From positions 1-64,000 of the forward strand of contig NZ_LR656164.1 in NCBI RefSeq assembly GCF_902168435.1: DNA of 64,000 nucleotides, in the 5' to 3' direction. Each line of letters starts with the position of its first letter. The first letter of the stretch is position 1. Positions 43,215 to 51,757 of the stretch are shown piece after piece. A program made the position numbers and the translations under genes. The DNA comes from Bacillus marasmi. Its GTDB lineage: Bacteria; Bacillota; Bacilli; Bacillales; Cytobacillaceae. Under the pieces are notes generated by a model. The model saw only the letters and a program-made list of their open reading frames with translations, was not told the DNA's origin and searched no databases.

Positions 43215-44957
43215 TTATTGTAAAGTAAATAAATGTGCAGTTGTAGTTTCTGGCTGATAATAGGCGAGTAATTTGAAATTACCTTCCACGATAGAATTAC
43301 TTTGTAAGTACTCATCGAGATTAAAATGGAGCTGTTCCATGACAGTTAATTTGTATAAATCCTTTTCAGACAACTTAAAGGCAGCAAAATCTTTGCCTAC
43401 TAGTTCAGGTGACACTAGGATTTCCTGATAGATTTCAGAACGTTCCTGTTTAGGTAAGCGCTCCTCCCACCAAAGTTTTCTTGGTTTATACTTTTGATTT
43501 CGTAAATAATCATACTTCATCAGGCCTTCAATGATTGAAAAATCAGTAAGGTTCTGCTGGGATAAAAATTGGTGCAATCTAAGGTACAAATCCTCTAATT
43601 GGTGCCCAATTCTTGCCCAACCTTGCTCATCCCAAAAGCTACCGAATTGTTGGAAAAAGTCAAACGGAGATGGAAATACCCGTGATACTAAATATTCAAT
43701 GGTCGTATCCATGCGGTGGTCATTCCAATATTTTTCTAAGACATCCTCTACTTGTTTAATTGAGATAATTTCCTCAAAGGTTAATACATTATTACCTAAT
43801 ATTTCATATGGAGGAAAATCCATATAAATATAGTTGTACTGGCTAGCTTGACGTCGCAAACCTGTCCCGTGCAGCATTTTTAAAAATCCTAACTGGAGCT
43901 CTTCGGGACGAAGTGCAAACACATCATTAAATGTTTTACGGAAGCTTTGGTAGTCTTCTTCAGGTAGACCTGCAATTAAATCGAGATGTTGATCGATTTT
44001 GCCCCCATCTTTAACCATTGTGACCGTCCGTTTGAGCTTTTCAAAGTTTTGCTTGCGTTTGACGAGTTCATTTGTGAAATCATTTGTTGATTGAACACCA
44101 ATTTCAAATCGGAATAATCCAGGTGGTGCGGTTTCATTTAGAAACTGTATGACTTCCGGGCGCATAATATCGGCAGTAATTTCAAATTGAAAAACTGTTC
44201 CGGGAGCGTGTTCATCAATTAGAAATTGAAAAATATCCATTGCATAGCTGCGGCTAATATTAAAGGTCCGATCAAGAAACTTAATCGTTTTCGCGCCATG
44301 CTTCATTAAGTAGCGAATATCTTCTTTAATTTTTTCTCGATCAAAATAGCGTACCCCAACCTCAATTGATGATAAACAGAACTGACAGTTGAATGGACAA
44401 CCCCTGCTTGTTTCGATATAAGCAATTCGTTTTGATAGATGAGGAATGTCCTCTTCAAATCGAAAAGGTGATGGTAAGTCACGAAGATCAATTTTTTGAA
44501 TGAGATGATTTACGACTATTTCCCCAGCTTGATTACGGTACACAATCCCTGGTACTGAAGTAAAATCAAGCGAGTTTTCGATATGTACAAGCAATTGCTT
44601 GAAGCTTGCTTCACCTTCTCCTGTAACAATAACGTTAATCTCTGTGATACGCTTCATTAATTCCTCACCATCATAGGACACTTCAGGTCCTCCGAGTACA
44701 ATGATAATTTCAGGGTTGATTTTTTTAATCATTTGAATGACTCTGATGGTTTCTTCGATATTCCATATGTAGCAACTAAATCCTAATACTTGAGGTCCTT
44801 TTTGAATGAGGTCCGTCACAATTCGCAATGCAGGATCTTTTATGGTGTATTCGGGTATTTCTATTGTATATTCCGGGGCGCTGTATGCTTTTAAATAGCG
44901 AATCGCCAAGTTGGTATGGATGTATTTAGCGTTAAGTGTGGTACAAATGATTTTCAT
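43215..44957 (-). CDS. B12-binding-domain radical SAM protein
   Basis: A 580-residue protein. An N-terminal cobalamin-binding-like Rossmann domain (about 1-140, with LGFSCYIWNIEETIRV and VLGGPEVSYDGEE) precedes a radical SAM core whose cluster motif is SRGCPFNCQFCLSS near residue 185. A C-terminal domain covers about 440-580, as in the DUF4080 group. Such enzymes use S-adenosylmethionine radicals, often with a cobalamin-like cofactor, but the substrate here is unknown. The canonical DxHxxG base-off motif is not apparent. ATG 44957; monocistronic. Confidence 0.88.
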   Translation of the reverse strand: MKIICTTLNAKYIHTNLAIRYLKAYSAPEYTIEIPEYTIKDPALRIVTDLIQKGPQVLGFSCYIWNIEETIRVIQMIKKINPEIIIVLGGPEVSYDGEELMKRITEINVIVTGEGEASFKQLLVHIENSLDFTSVPGIVYRNQAGEIVVNHLIQKIDLRDLPSPFRFEEDIPHLSKRIAYIETSRGCPFNCQFCLSSIEVGVRYFDREKIKEDIRYLMKHGAKTIKFLDRTFNISRSYAMDIFQFLIDEHAPGTVFQFEITADIMRPEVIQFLNETAPPGLFRFEIGVQSTNDFTNELVKRKQNFEKLKRTVTMVKDGGKIDQHLDLIAGLPEEDYQSFRKTFNDVFALRPEELQLGFLKMLHGTGLRRQASQYNYIYMDFPPYEILGNNVLTFEEIISIKQVEDVLEKYWNDHRMDTTIEYLVSRVFPSPFDFFQQFGSFWDEQGWARIGHQLEDLYLRLHQFLSQQNLTDFSIIEGLMKYDYLRNQKYKPRKLWWEERLPKQERSEIYQEILVSPELVGKDFAAFKLSEKDLYKLTVMEQLHFNLDEYLQSNSIVEGNFKLLAYYQPETTTAHLFTLQ

Positions 44958-45041
44958 ATGTAAAACTCCTTAATAAAAAATAGCCATTGTAATTATAGTC
45001 TAGTATGGACGAAATTGATAGGGAGAAACCAAAGCAAAAAG

Positions 45042-45076
45042 AAAAAGCATTCTCCCGATTGGGAAAATGCTTTTTC
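45042..45076 (-). terminator. terminator after lctP
   Basis: GCATTCTCCC pairs with GGGAAAATGC around GATT. Minus-strand T run from 45046 down to 45042. Confidence 0.85.
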
Positions 45077-45091
45077 GAAAGTATTCTCGGC

Positions 45092-46786
45092 TTATGGAAT
45101 CATAAATGAGAATACAGTGTGTTGTAGGTAAGTCATTATACAAACAAGTAATACTAAGAAGAAGCTGTATTTGATAGTGAAACGGAATAAATCTGATTCT
45201 TTACCAGCTAAACCAACGGCTGCGCAAGCAACTGCGATTGACTGAGGTGAAATCATTTTACCAGTTACACCACCAGAAGAGTTAGCCGCAACGGCAAGGA
45301 CTGGGTCCATTCCAACTGACAATGCTGTAATCTTCTGTAAGTTTCCAAATAGTAAGTTTGCAGATGTATCGGAACCTGTGATAAATACTCCCAACCAACC
45401 AAGTAATGGAGAGAAGAATGGGAATAATGCACCAGTTTTTGCTAGTGACATACCAAGAGTTGTACTCATACCTGATGAGTTAGTTACATAAGCGAAACCA
45501 ACAACAGATGCAATTGTAAGGATTGGGAACGCTAATTCTTTTAACGTATCTCCCAATACTTTAACCCAGTCACCCCAAGAGATGCTTGTGATGAATTTAG
45601 TGATTACGCAGGCAATTAGGATTGCGGTACCAGCAGCAGCTAAAATTTCAAGCTTGTAAACAGCTGCAACAGGTGCCCCAGCAGTGTTAATTACTTTATT
45701 GTGTAATCCTGGAACTTCAGGCATATAAGTTAATGCATGACCAAGTGAGTTTACTGCTTTTAAGATTGCGTTTGTGCCTTCGTAGTGACCAGCTAAAGCA
45801 AGCTTAATCGTTGGGATACCCCATAAAGAAATGATACCTGTTAATACTAAGAAAGGTGACCAAGCTTTGAAAACTTGTCCGCCAGTATAGTGCTCTGGAG
45901 CTTTGTCTTGTTTTTTAGCAGTTGCAGTAGTTGCTGCCAACTCTGCCTCAGCACTGAAACGGAAGATCGTTTTTGGTTTCCAGAACTTAGAGAAGATAGC
46001 TAATGCAAATAAAGAAACTAATGCAGATAGAATATCCGGAAGCTCAGGTCCTAAGAAGTTTGAGCTTAAGTATTGAGTAACAGCAAAAGTTAAACCAGAT
46101 ACTAAGATCGCAGGTAAAACTTCCATAGTACGTTTAAAGCCAGCCATGATCCATACTAACATGAAAGGAACGAAAGCTGATAGGAATGGTAATTGACGAC
46201 CTACCATTTTTGAAATTTCCATTGCAGGAATTCCAGTTGGTCCTTCAACAGCGATGATTGGAATACCGATAGCACCGAAAGCAACTGGTGCAGTGTTAGC
46301 GATTAAACATAGACCTGCTGCATAAAGTGGGTTAAATCCTAAACCTACTAAAAGAGCAGCGGAGATTGCAACTGGTGCACCGAAACCTGCAGCACCTTCT
46401 AGGAATGCTCCGAAAGAGAATGCTACTAATAATGCTTGGATACGACGGTCTTCTGTAATTGAAAGTACAGAGTTACGAATGATATCGAATTGACCTGTTT
46501 TTACAGTAATTTTATAAAGGAATACGGAAGTGATGATAATCCATCCGATAGGAAGGATCCCGTAAACTGCACCTTGAGATGCGGACATTACAGCCATACC
46601 AGCAGGCATTTTATAGAAGAACACAGCTACTAAAATTGCAATTAATAGCGTTGTTAAACCAGCGATATAACCTTTCATACGTTTGATAGCTAATGCCCAG
46701 AAAAAGTAAAGAATTGGAATAAGAGCTACTACTGCTGACCAAAGGAGACTATCTCCTACTGCGGTAAAATTCTGTGTGAATGTCAT
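45092..46786 (-). CDS. lctP: L-lactate permease
   Basis: A 564-residue LctP-family transporter with about 13 membrane helices that imports lactate (and often glycolate) with protons. Family landmarks are GFGAPVAISAALLVGLGFNPLYAAGLCLIANTAPVAFGAIG near residue 120, FITGSDTSANLLFGNLQ near 465 and ANSSGGVTGKMISPQSIAVA near 505. It diverges from lutABC across a 581-base regulatory gap, which fits joint uptake and oxidation of lactate. A cre-like site lies 86 bases before ATG 46786. GGGGGAG precedes the start. Confidence 0.94.
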   Translation of the reverse strand: MTFTQNFTAVGDSLLWSAVVALIPILYFFWALAIKRMKGYIAGLTTLLIAILVAVFFYKMPAGMAVMSASQGAVYGILPIGWIIITSVFLYKITVKTGQFDIIRNSVLSITEDRRIQALLVAFSFGAFLEGAAGFGAPVAISAALLVGLGFNPLYAAGLCLIANTAPVAFGAIGIPIIAVEGPTGIPAMEISKMVGRQLPFLSAFVPFMLVWIMAGFKRTMEVLPAILVSGLTFAVTQYLSSNFLGPELPDILSALVSLFALAIFSKFWKPKTIFRFSAEAELAATTATAKKQDKAPEHYTGGQVFKAWSPFLVLTGIISLWGIPTIKLALAGHYEGTNAILKAVNSLGHALTYMPEVPGLHNKVINTAGAPVAAVYKLEILAAAGTAILIACVITKFITSISWGDWVKVLGDTLKELAFPILTIASVVGFAYVTNSSGMSTTLGMSLAKTGALFPFFSPLLGWLGVFITGSDTSANLLFGNLQKITALSVGMDPVLAVAANSSGGVTGKMISPQSIAVACAAVGLAGKESDLFRFTIKYSFFLVLLVCIMTYLQHTVFSFMIP

Positions 46787-46871
46787 AATACTCCCCCAAG
46801 TATATAGATTTGGTTTGTTAACTTACCCCCGAAATTTTTGATAAAAATACTGTCACTCCTTCCAATATTCT

Positions 46872-46885
46872 AGTAAACGCTTTCA
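46872..46885. promoter_or_regulatory. cre-like CcpA site before lctP
   Basis: AGTAAACGCTTTCA matches TGWAANCGNTNWCA at all but the first position. Carbon catabolite repression of lactate uptake is expected in Bacillus. Confidence 0.65.
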
Positions 46886-46922
46886 AAGGAGAAAAATAAA
46901 TTCCTTTGCTAGGCATCTGTTC

Positions 46923-46946
46923 TAACGTGATAACGTGATAACGTGA
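46923..46946. repeat. three tandem TAACGTGA repeats
   Basis: Three exact 8-base copies in a row, upstream of lctP. The 8-bp spacing is less than one helical turn, so three dimers could not bind all copies side by side on one face. It may be a slippage product or a regulator cluster. Confidence 0.6.
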
Positions 46947-47302
46947 TGACTAGTTAAAACGAATTATATGAGAATATTGTCGAAAAAACAATATTATTAT
47001 CGAAATTATTTTGCTAAAAAAACATTATTTTTATGCAAAGTTTTTTATTTTAATGTTATTTGTGTTGTTTTCCATTAGAAATATAAGGTTATTAAAGGTC
47101 TTGATACTTATATAGTATTTAAAGAAAAAATAATTCTTTTCCAGTTAACAAATATTAAAATATCACAATAATATTCGGTGTCTTTAAAGTTTGTCTATTT
47201 TGTGAATATTATTTAAAACACTTCCAAAAACTTATATCTATATAGTAATAATAGTAATGATGGTAATAATAGTAATATCTTTCAATGTTGATTGGTCAAA
47301 AG

Positions 47303-47315
47303 GTCATCAGATGAC
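47303..47315. promoter_or_regulatory. dyad resembling a LutR (GntR-family) operator
   Basis: GTCATC-A-GATGAC is a perfect 13-bp dyad about 50 bases before lutA. From memory the reported Bacillus subtilis LutR motif is TCATC-N-GATGA. No lutR gene is in the window. Confidence 0.5.
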
Positions 47316-47367
47316 TTGTTGACTTGTCTTTGTCGAAATGAATTAAAGTCACGAAGGAGCGAAAAAA

Positions 47368-48084
47368 ATGAAAGTAACCCTTTTTGCAACATGTTTGGTG
47401 GACTTGTTCCGCAGTAATGTTGGGAAAGCCACTGTAGAACTGCTTGAACGTTTAGGGTGTGAAATTGATTTTCCTGAATCACAAATTTGTTGCGGGCAAC
47501 CAGCATATAACAGTGGCTATGTGCAAGAATCTAAAGAAGCCATGAAAAAGATGATTGAGACCTTTGAACATGCCGAGGTTGTTGTTTCACCATCAGGTTC
47601 ATGTGCCTATATGTTTACTGAATATCCGCATGTATTTAAAGGAGATCCGGTATGGGAGCCGAGAGCGAAAAAACTCGCTGCCAAGACATACGAGTTAACT
47701 CAATTTATCGTAGAAGTATTAAAGGTTGAAGATGTTGGAGCAAAATTTGATGCAACTGTTACATATCATACTTCCTGTCATATGACTAGATTACTTGGAA
47801 TTAAAACTCCACCACTTACTCTTTTACAAAATGTGAAAGGGCTAAAATTTACTGAGCTCCCTGGTAAGGAACAATGCTGTGGGTTTGGTGGAACGTTTGC
47901 TGTGAAAATGCAACATATCTCAGAACAAATGGTTGATGAAAAGACACAACATGTTGAAGAAACAGGAGCTGAGTATTTAATCGGTGCTGATGAAGGATGC
48001 TTATTGAATATTCGGGGAAGAATTGACCGTAAAGGAAAGCCGATTAAAGTTTTGCATATAGCTGAAGTTTTAAATATGCGCTAA
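47368..48084 (+). CDS. lutA: lactate utilization protein A
   Basis: A 238-residue member of the LutA/YkgE group with two cysteine-rich CCG domains: [11 protein letters not shown] near residue 42 and [12 protein letters not shown] near 170, plus SGSCAYM and SCHMTR. It works with LutB and LutC as the Fe-S L-lactate oxidase that yields pyruvate, supporting growth on lactate and biofilm formation in Bacillus. ATG 47368 follows GAAGGAGCG. It is separated from lutB by 90 bases. Confidence 0.94.
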   Translation: MKVTLFATCLVDLFRSNVGKATVELLERLGCEIDFPESQICCGQPAYNSGYVQESKEAMKKMIETFEHAEVVVSPSGSCAYMFTEYPHVFKGDPVWEPRAKKLAAKTYELTQFIVEVLKVEDVGAKFDATVTYHTSCHMTRLLGIKTPPLTLLQNVKGLKFTELPGKEQCCGFGGTFAVKMQHISEQMVDEKTQHVEETGAEYLIGADEGCLLNIRGRIDRKGKPIKVLHIAEVLNMR

Positions 48085-48174
48085 TTTTATTGGTTATACC
48101 GCTAATATATACAAATAACAGAATTATGTTTTTATCAAATATAGCTAGATTTCAAAGAAAAAGGGGGCAATATT

Positions 48175-49602
48175 ATGCCAATGAAAATCGGCGAAGACAG
48201 CTTAAAAGAACGCCTTGATAAAGGGATTAATGATACCTTTATGCGTGGTGCGGTAACAAAAGCCCAAAACAGTATGGGGGTTCGTCGTGCAAATGCTGCA
48301 GAGGCGTTAGGAAACTGGGAAGAATGGCGTAATCATGGTGAGGAAATTCGAAAGCATGTTCTTGAAAATCTTGATTATTATTTAATGCAGCTAAGCGAAA
48401 ACGTAGCTAAAAGGGGCGGGCATGTCTTTTTCGCACAAACTGCAAAAGAAGCAAATGATTACATCGAAAATGTTGTCAAAAGTAAGAATGCTAAAAAAGT
48501 GGTTAAAGCAAAATCGATGGTTACGGAAGAAATCAATTTGAATAAGACCTTGGAAGATGCCGGTTGTTCAGTAGTGGAGACTGATCTTGGAGAATACATA
48601 CTTCAAGTGGATGATCATGAGCCACCTTCACACATCGTTGTCCCTGCTTTACACAAAAATAAAGAACAAATTCGGGATGTATTTACTGAAAAATTAGGCT
48701 ATACAGGTACATCTGTCCCTGAAGAGCTTGCGGCGCATGCTCGTAAAATGCTTCGTGAAGAGTTTTTGTCGGCAGACGTAGGTATTACTGGGTGTAACTT
48801 TGCGGTGGCGGAAACAGGGTCTATCAGTTTAGTTACCAATGAGGGGAATGCGGATTTAGTTACAACCTTGCCTAAAACTCAAATCACGGTTATGGGTATG
48901 GAACGTCTTGTCCCTACTTTTGAAGAAATGGAAGTATTAGTTGGTTTACTAACACGCAGTGCAGTTGGGCAAAAGCTGACTAGTTATATCACGGTATTAA
49001 CAGGACCGCGTGATGAAGGTGCTGTTGATGGACCTGAAGAATTTCACTTAGTTATTGTCGACAATGGTCGTTCGGATATTCTTGGCGGTGAATTTCAATC
49101 AGTTTTACAGTGCATTCGTTGTGCTGCTTGTATCAATGTTTGCCCAGTATATCGTCATGTTGGCGGTCATTCTTACAACTCTATTTATTCCGGTCCAATA
49201 GGAGCCGTGCTAACTCCATTAATTGGAGGGTATGATGATTTTAAAGATTTACCATATATGTCATCTCTTTGTGGGGCTTGTACGGAAGTTTGTCCAGTGA
49301 AAATCCCGCTTCACGAACTTCTTCATAAACATCGACAAGTCATTGTGGAAAAAGACGGCAGAGCACCTATAGCTGAAAAATTAATTATGAAAGCCTTTGG
49401 GTTTGGTGCATCAACTCCTGCGGTCTATAAATTGGGGACAAAATTTGCACCAGCTGCTATGAATCCATTTGCTGTAGGTGATGTCATTTCCAAGGGGCCT
49501 GGACCATTAAAGGCCTGGACTGAGATGAGAGATTTCCCTGCACCTACTAAAGAGAGATTCCGTGATTGGTGGAAAACACGTGAAAAAGGGGGTAAAGCAT
49601 AA
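48175..49602 (+). CDS. lutB: lactate utilization protein B
   Basis: A 475-residue Fe-S protein of the LutB/YkgF type. The N-terminal LUD domain (residues about 60-290) includes [25 protein letters not shown]. Two 4Fe-4S motifs follow, [14 protein letters not shown] near residue 313 and [18 protein letters not shown] near 363, then a C-terminal segment. It forms the electron-transfer core of the L-lactate oxidation complex. ATG 48175 follows AAAGGGGGCAATATT. It overlaps lutC by one base (TAATG). Confidence 0.94.
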   Translation: MPMKIGEDSLKERLDKGINDTFMRGAVTKAQNSMGVRRANAAEALGNWEEWRNHGEEIRKHVLENLDYYLMQLSENVAKRGGHVFFAQTAKEANDYIENVVKSKNAKKVVKAKSMVTEEINLNKTLEDAGCSVVETDLGEYILQVDDHEPPSHIVVPALHKNKEQIRDVFTEKLGYTGTSVPEELAAHARKMLREEFLSADVGITGCNFAVAETGSISLVTNEGNADLVTTLPKTQITVMGMERLVPTFEEMEVLVGLLTRSAVGQKLTSYITVLTGPRDEGAVDGPEEFHLVIVDNGRSDILGGEFQSVLQCIRCAACINVCPVYRHVGGHSYNSIYSGPIGAVLTPLIGGYDDFKDLPYMSSLCGACTEVCPVKIPLHELLHKHRQVIVEKDGRAPIAEKLIMKAFGFGASTPAVYKLGTKFAPAAMNPFAVGDVISKGPGPLKAWTEMRDFPAPTKERFRDWWKTREKGGKA

Positions 49603-50324
49603 TGCAGGGAACTATTCAAAATCGTGATACATTCCTTCAAACAATTGCAACGCGGCTTGGACGCGATAAGCCAAATATCGTTGCGAAAACTCCTAAATAT
49701 ATGTACAATCCGCAAGATTCGGTTATGAAGGGTTATACCCAAGACCAATTAGTAGATGTATTAAAAGAGCAATGTAAAAATATCCATACAACTGTTGTGC
49801 TAACGAATCGGCAGAACCTCCCTTCGGAGCTAAATGGAGTAGTGAAGGGTTTTGGTGGGGGACCAATCTCTGCGTGGGATGATGCTCGCTTCTCAGAATA
49901 TGGTTTAGATAATTTAATGAAAGTAGAGTGGCCGAAAGAGGGGATCGATATTCAAGTTTGGGATCCTTCTAAGGGTGGAAAAGCCAATATTGATTTTGCC
50001 GAAAAGGCCAATATTGGTATTACAATCAGTGACATTACGCTTGCTGAGTCAGGAACTGTTACTTTGTTAAGCGATAAAGGCAAGGGAAGAAACGTAAGCT
50101 TCTTACCTGTTAATTCGATTATGATTATCCCTAAAAGTACAATTGTACCTCGTATCACACAAGCAGCTAGAATTTTACGAGAAAAGGTACAAAAGGGCGA
50201 GCAAGTTTCTTCGTGCATTAACTTTATTTCTGGCCCAAGTAACTCGGCTGACATCGAGTTGAATCTTGTTGTTGGTGTGCACGGACCTGTTAGAGCCACA
50301 TACATTGTCGTTGAAGATATTTAA
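49602..50324 (+). CDS. lutC: lactate utilization protein C
   Basis: A 240-residue LUD-domain protein of the LutC/YkgG type, third component of the L-lactate oxidation system. The conserved C-terminal half reads GITISDITLAESGTVTLLSDKGKGRNVSFLPVNSIMI and FISGPSNSADIELNLVVGVHGP. ATG 49602 shares one base with the lutB stop. A long hairpin terminator follows at 50333. Confidence 0.93.
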   Translation: MQGTIQNRDTFLQTIATRLGRDKPNIVAKTPKYMYNPQDSVMKGYTQDQLVDVLKEQCKNIHTTVVLTNRQNLPSELNGVVKGFGGGPISAWDDARFSEYGLDNLMKVEWPKEGIDIQVWDPSKGGKANIDFAEKANIGITISDITLAESGTVTLLSDKGKGRNVSFLPVNSIMIIPKSTIVPRITQAARILREKVQKGEQVSSCINFISGPSNSADIELNLVVGVHGPVRATYIVVEDI

Positions 50325-50743
50325 GATATTTTAAGCTATTTTAGCAGCGTTCAATCGAATGCTAGCTTGAATAGCTTTTTTTGTAGTTATTTTTTCGTTA
50401 TAAATTCCTTTTCATATTTCTGCAGAACGTTCACATTTTGTTCTATTTTCACAAATTTATCTTGTGAAATTATGAAAATATTCAATAATTAAGCCAAATT
50501 AAAACGAAAAACAAAAACTGTTATATATCAAATTTCATTCTGTTATATAAAAAGAAAACAACATTTTTCCTGTAATAAATAACGTTCTATGGTATTCATA
50601 AAAAAACTGTGTTATAATTTCTCCATAAGGTGTATGACATTTGTCACAGCAAAAAATATAATCATGTATTACAATGCAAATAGAAAAAGTGTCATTTGTG
50701 TTAACAATATTGCAAATGATGGAAAAGTACTGGGAGGGAGAAC
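50325..50743. other. gap between lutC and the ferredoxin oxidoreductase
   Basis: 419 bases. It holds the lutC terminator, then AT-rich sequence, a TATAAT at 50613-50618 and a partial FNR-like dyad TATGA-N6-TCACA at 50633-50648, before GGGAGGGAG and ATG 50744. No open frame I can support. Confidence 0.4.
50333..50383 (+). terminator. terminator after lutABC
   Basis: AAGCTATT pairs with AATAGCTT around an inner second hairpin, followed by seven T residues. Confidence 0.75.
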
Positions 50744-51757
50744 ATGTCAGTCTTACCGAAAAAAAATGACCTTGGTTTTTACGAAATCCGTCTTGAATCT
50801 ATTGGAGGATTAGGAGCCAATTTAGCAGGGAAAATGTTAGCTGAAGCAGGAGTTTTAGGTTTGGGGCTTAATGGTTCGAACTTTTCTTCTTATGGATCAG
50901 AAAAGAAAGGTTCTCCAGTAAAAAGTTTTATTCGCTTCTGCGAGCCAGAAGTTGATATTAGAGATCACAGTCCGATTGAACAGCCGCATGTTGTAGGTGT
51001 TTTTCATGAAGCACTTTACAAAACAATTGATGTTGTAAGCGGTTTAACTTCGGATGGTATCGTCTTGGTTAATACGGAACGTGATTTTGATGATGTGAAA
51101 AAAGATTTAAAGCTTGAATACGGAACTTTGGCAATTGTTGATGCTTTAACGATTGCGGTTGAGGAAAAAACAAAGGTTAATACAGCAATGCTCGGGGCAT
51201 TGTTTAAAATTTGTGATTTCCTTGATCCAGATTCAATGCGTAAGGTTATTCGAAAAACCTTTGAAAAGAAATATCCTCATTTAGTTGAACCAAATATCCG
51301 TACATTTGACCGAGGGTATAACTCAGTTACATTTAAAACATACGAAACTCCAGAGGGCGTGGACGGAAAAGCGTTTAAACGACCACAGCCACAATTAGGA
51401 TATATGACACAAGAATTGGGTGGCGTAATTGTTGCTCAAGCAAATAGTATTTTCAAAGACTTAAGCGGATCACGTCAAGGATTCTTACCTGAATATAAAG
51501 CGGATGATTGTATCCACTGTGCAGCATGTGATACGGTTTGTCCAGATTATTGCTTCGTTTGGGAAGAAGGCGAAGACAAGCGCGGTCGTAAGCAAATGTT
51601 CTTAAAGGGGATCGATTATCAATACTGTAAAGGCTGCTTAAAGTGTGTAGAGGCCTGTCCAACCACTGCATTAGCAGATTTACGTGAAGTAATTGGCTAT
51701 GCAGATGATAATCGTGTGAAACAGAACTTTCCTTATGTTACAGGGGGTATGAGATAA
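50744..51757 (+). CDS. 2-oxoacid:ferredoxin oxidoreductase gamma-delta fusion subunit
   Basis: A 337-residue fusion of the gamma subunit (residues about 10-195; ESIGGLGANLAGKMLAEAG and YGSEKKGSPVKSFIRFC) and a delta ferredoxin domain (residues about 245-320) with two 4Fe-4S motifs, CIHCAACDTVCPDYC and CKGCLKCVEACP. It carries electrons from the thiamine site to ferredoxin. It shares one base with the alpha-beta gene downstream, forming a two-gene operon. GGGAGGGAG precedes ATG 50744. The context after lactate oxidation suggests pyruvate as the substrate. Confidence 0.9.
   Translation: MSVLPKKNDLGFYEIRLESIGGLGANLAGKMLAEAGVLGLGLNGSNFSSYGSEKKGSPVKSFIRFCEPEVDIRDHSPIEQPHVVGVFHEALYKTIDVVSGLTSDGIVLVNTERDFDDVKKDLKLEYGTLAIVDALTIAVEEKTKVNTAMLGALFKICDFLDPDSMRKVIRKTFEKKYPHLVEPNIRTFDRGYNSVTFKTYETPEGVDGKAFKRPQPQLGYMTQELGGVIVAQANSIFKDLSGSRQGFLPEYKADDCIHCAACDTVCPDYCFVWEEGEDKRGRKQMFLKGIDYQYCKGCLKCVEACPTTALADLREVIGYADDNRVKQNFPYVTGGMR

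Larger units (their letters stand above)
46787..47367. other. divergent regulatory region between lctP and lutABC
   Basis: 581 bases, no gene. It contains a cre-like site (46872-46885), three tandem copies of TAACGTGA (46923-46946), an AT-rich stretch, a GTAATAATA-type short repeat tract (47243-47278) and the dyad GTCATCAGATGAC (47303-47315). Confidence 0.6.
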
